This document shows, piece by piece, positions 61,976 through 62,033 of a stretch of DNA of 62,033 nt. The notes below the pieces were generated by a model. That model was not told where the DNA came from, did no database searches, and was given only the letters and a program-made list of their open reading frames with translations. How positions within the stretch are numbered: the first letter of the stretch is position 1; each line of letters starts with the position of its first letter. The translations under genes were made by a program, and so were the position numbers. The DNA is from an uncultured Rhodospirillales bacterium (lineage in GTDB: Bacteria > Pseudomonadota > Alphaproteobacteria > ATCC43930 > CGMCC-115725), in assembly GCA_903822185.1 (NCBI GenBank), contig CAIJOA010000043.1:1-62033 (forward strand). Reading direction: 5' to 3'.

Positions 61976-62033
61976 AACGGCATCCTCGACACCGGCGTTA
62001 ACTTTTTGCCCAAGCCCTTCTCGATGGAAGACC
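61898..62033 (+). CDS. Receiver-domain C-terminal fragment (partial, runs out of window)
   Basis: On the plus strand, codons from about 61898 read 'ADEALRRRPDLRVLFTTGFT', then 'RNAVVHNGILDTGVNFLPKP' and 'FSMED'. This is the last part of a receiver domain as found on hybrid histidine kinases, including the Lys-Pro that follows the last strand. The rest of the receiver is missing on the left, where trbL begins, and the 3' end is beyond the window. It is a fragment of an unrelated gene joined to trbL. Confidence 0.7.

Noticed and set aside
46304-62033. Integrase, transposase or CRISPR array in the element part
   Set aside because: No recombinase motifs and no regularly spaced repeats were found in the visible part.

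Overview
The window looks like a GC-rich alphaproteobacterial chromosome, probably of the Rhodospirillales or near them, running into one end of an integrated conjugative element. The host assignment rests on gene content and order: rpsA-ihfB, pyrF/trpF-trpB-trpA-accD-folC, trxA next to addA-addB-murU-amgK-tsaE, a DivL-type PAS kinase whose acceptor His is Tyr, a regulatory PTS (EI, HPr, EIIA) with RapZ and a short HPr kinase, then ChvG/ChvI beside PEP carboxykinase. All of this is known from alphaproteobacteria.

Layout. 1-8438: tail of ribosomal protein S1, IHF beta, a LapA-like membrane protein, an ornithine-cyclodeaminase-like reductase, pyrF, the trpFBA-accD run, and folC, which seems to start at CTG. 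8506-13840: a VOC-fold protein, then on the minus strand a very large sensor kinase with six tandem copies of one PAS-type unit, and its single-domain response regulator. 14016-24689: thioredoxin, AddAB, peptidoglycan-sugar recycling (AmgK, MurU), TsaE, a ferredoxin-NADP reductase-like flavoprotein and a 47-residue membrane peptide. 24690-33496 (minus strand): DivL, the PTS phosphorelay with RapZ and HPr kinase, and ChvG/ChvI. 33669-46303: a HugZ-like protein, GTP-type PEPCK, PolA, a tiny zinc-finger protein, an ABC ATPase with a lipoprotein hydrolase, two methyltransferases, a MetE-like protein, a glycosyltransferase and a DUF4337 protein. Four palindromic repeats of at least three different sequence types sit between core genes; one supplies the C-terminus of DivL.

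At 46375-46414 a tRNA-Arg gene is cut just after its anticodon loop, and an intact but different tRNA-Arg(CCG) lies 250 bases on. From here the content is accessory. A tightly overlapping plus-strand operon (46980-56565) holds a ribbon-helix-helix protein, an SNF2-type helicase with a PLD-like front end, a DUF4391 protein, a type III modification methyltransferase, a gamma-glutamylcyclotransferase-fold protein and a type III restriction subunit. I read it as an enlarged type III restriction or phage-defence system and as the most interesting locus in the window. It is followed by a LysR regulator and, on the minus strand, the trbL-trbF-trbG-trbI-DUF2274 end of a Tn4371-like conjugation cluster. 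No integrase is visible, so the element continues past the window.

At about 61900 the trbL reading frame loses its TrbL character, and the last 130 bases code on the plus strand for the end of a receiver domain. Either trbL was broken by a rearrangement or the sequence is chimeric at its edge.

No intergenic stretch exceeds 300 bases. All family calls are from reading the sequence; no database search was run.
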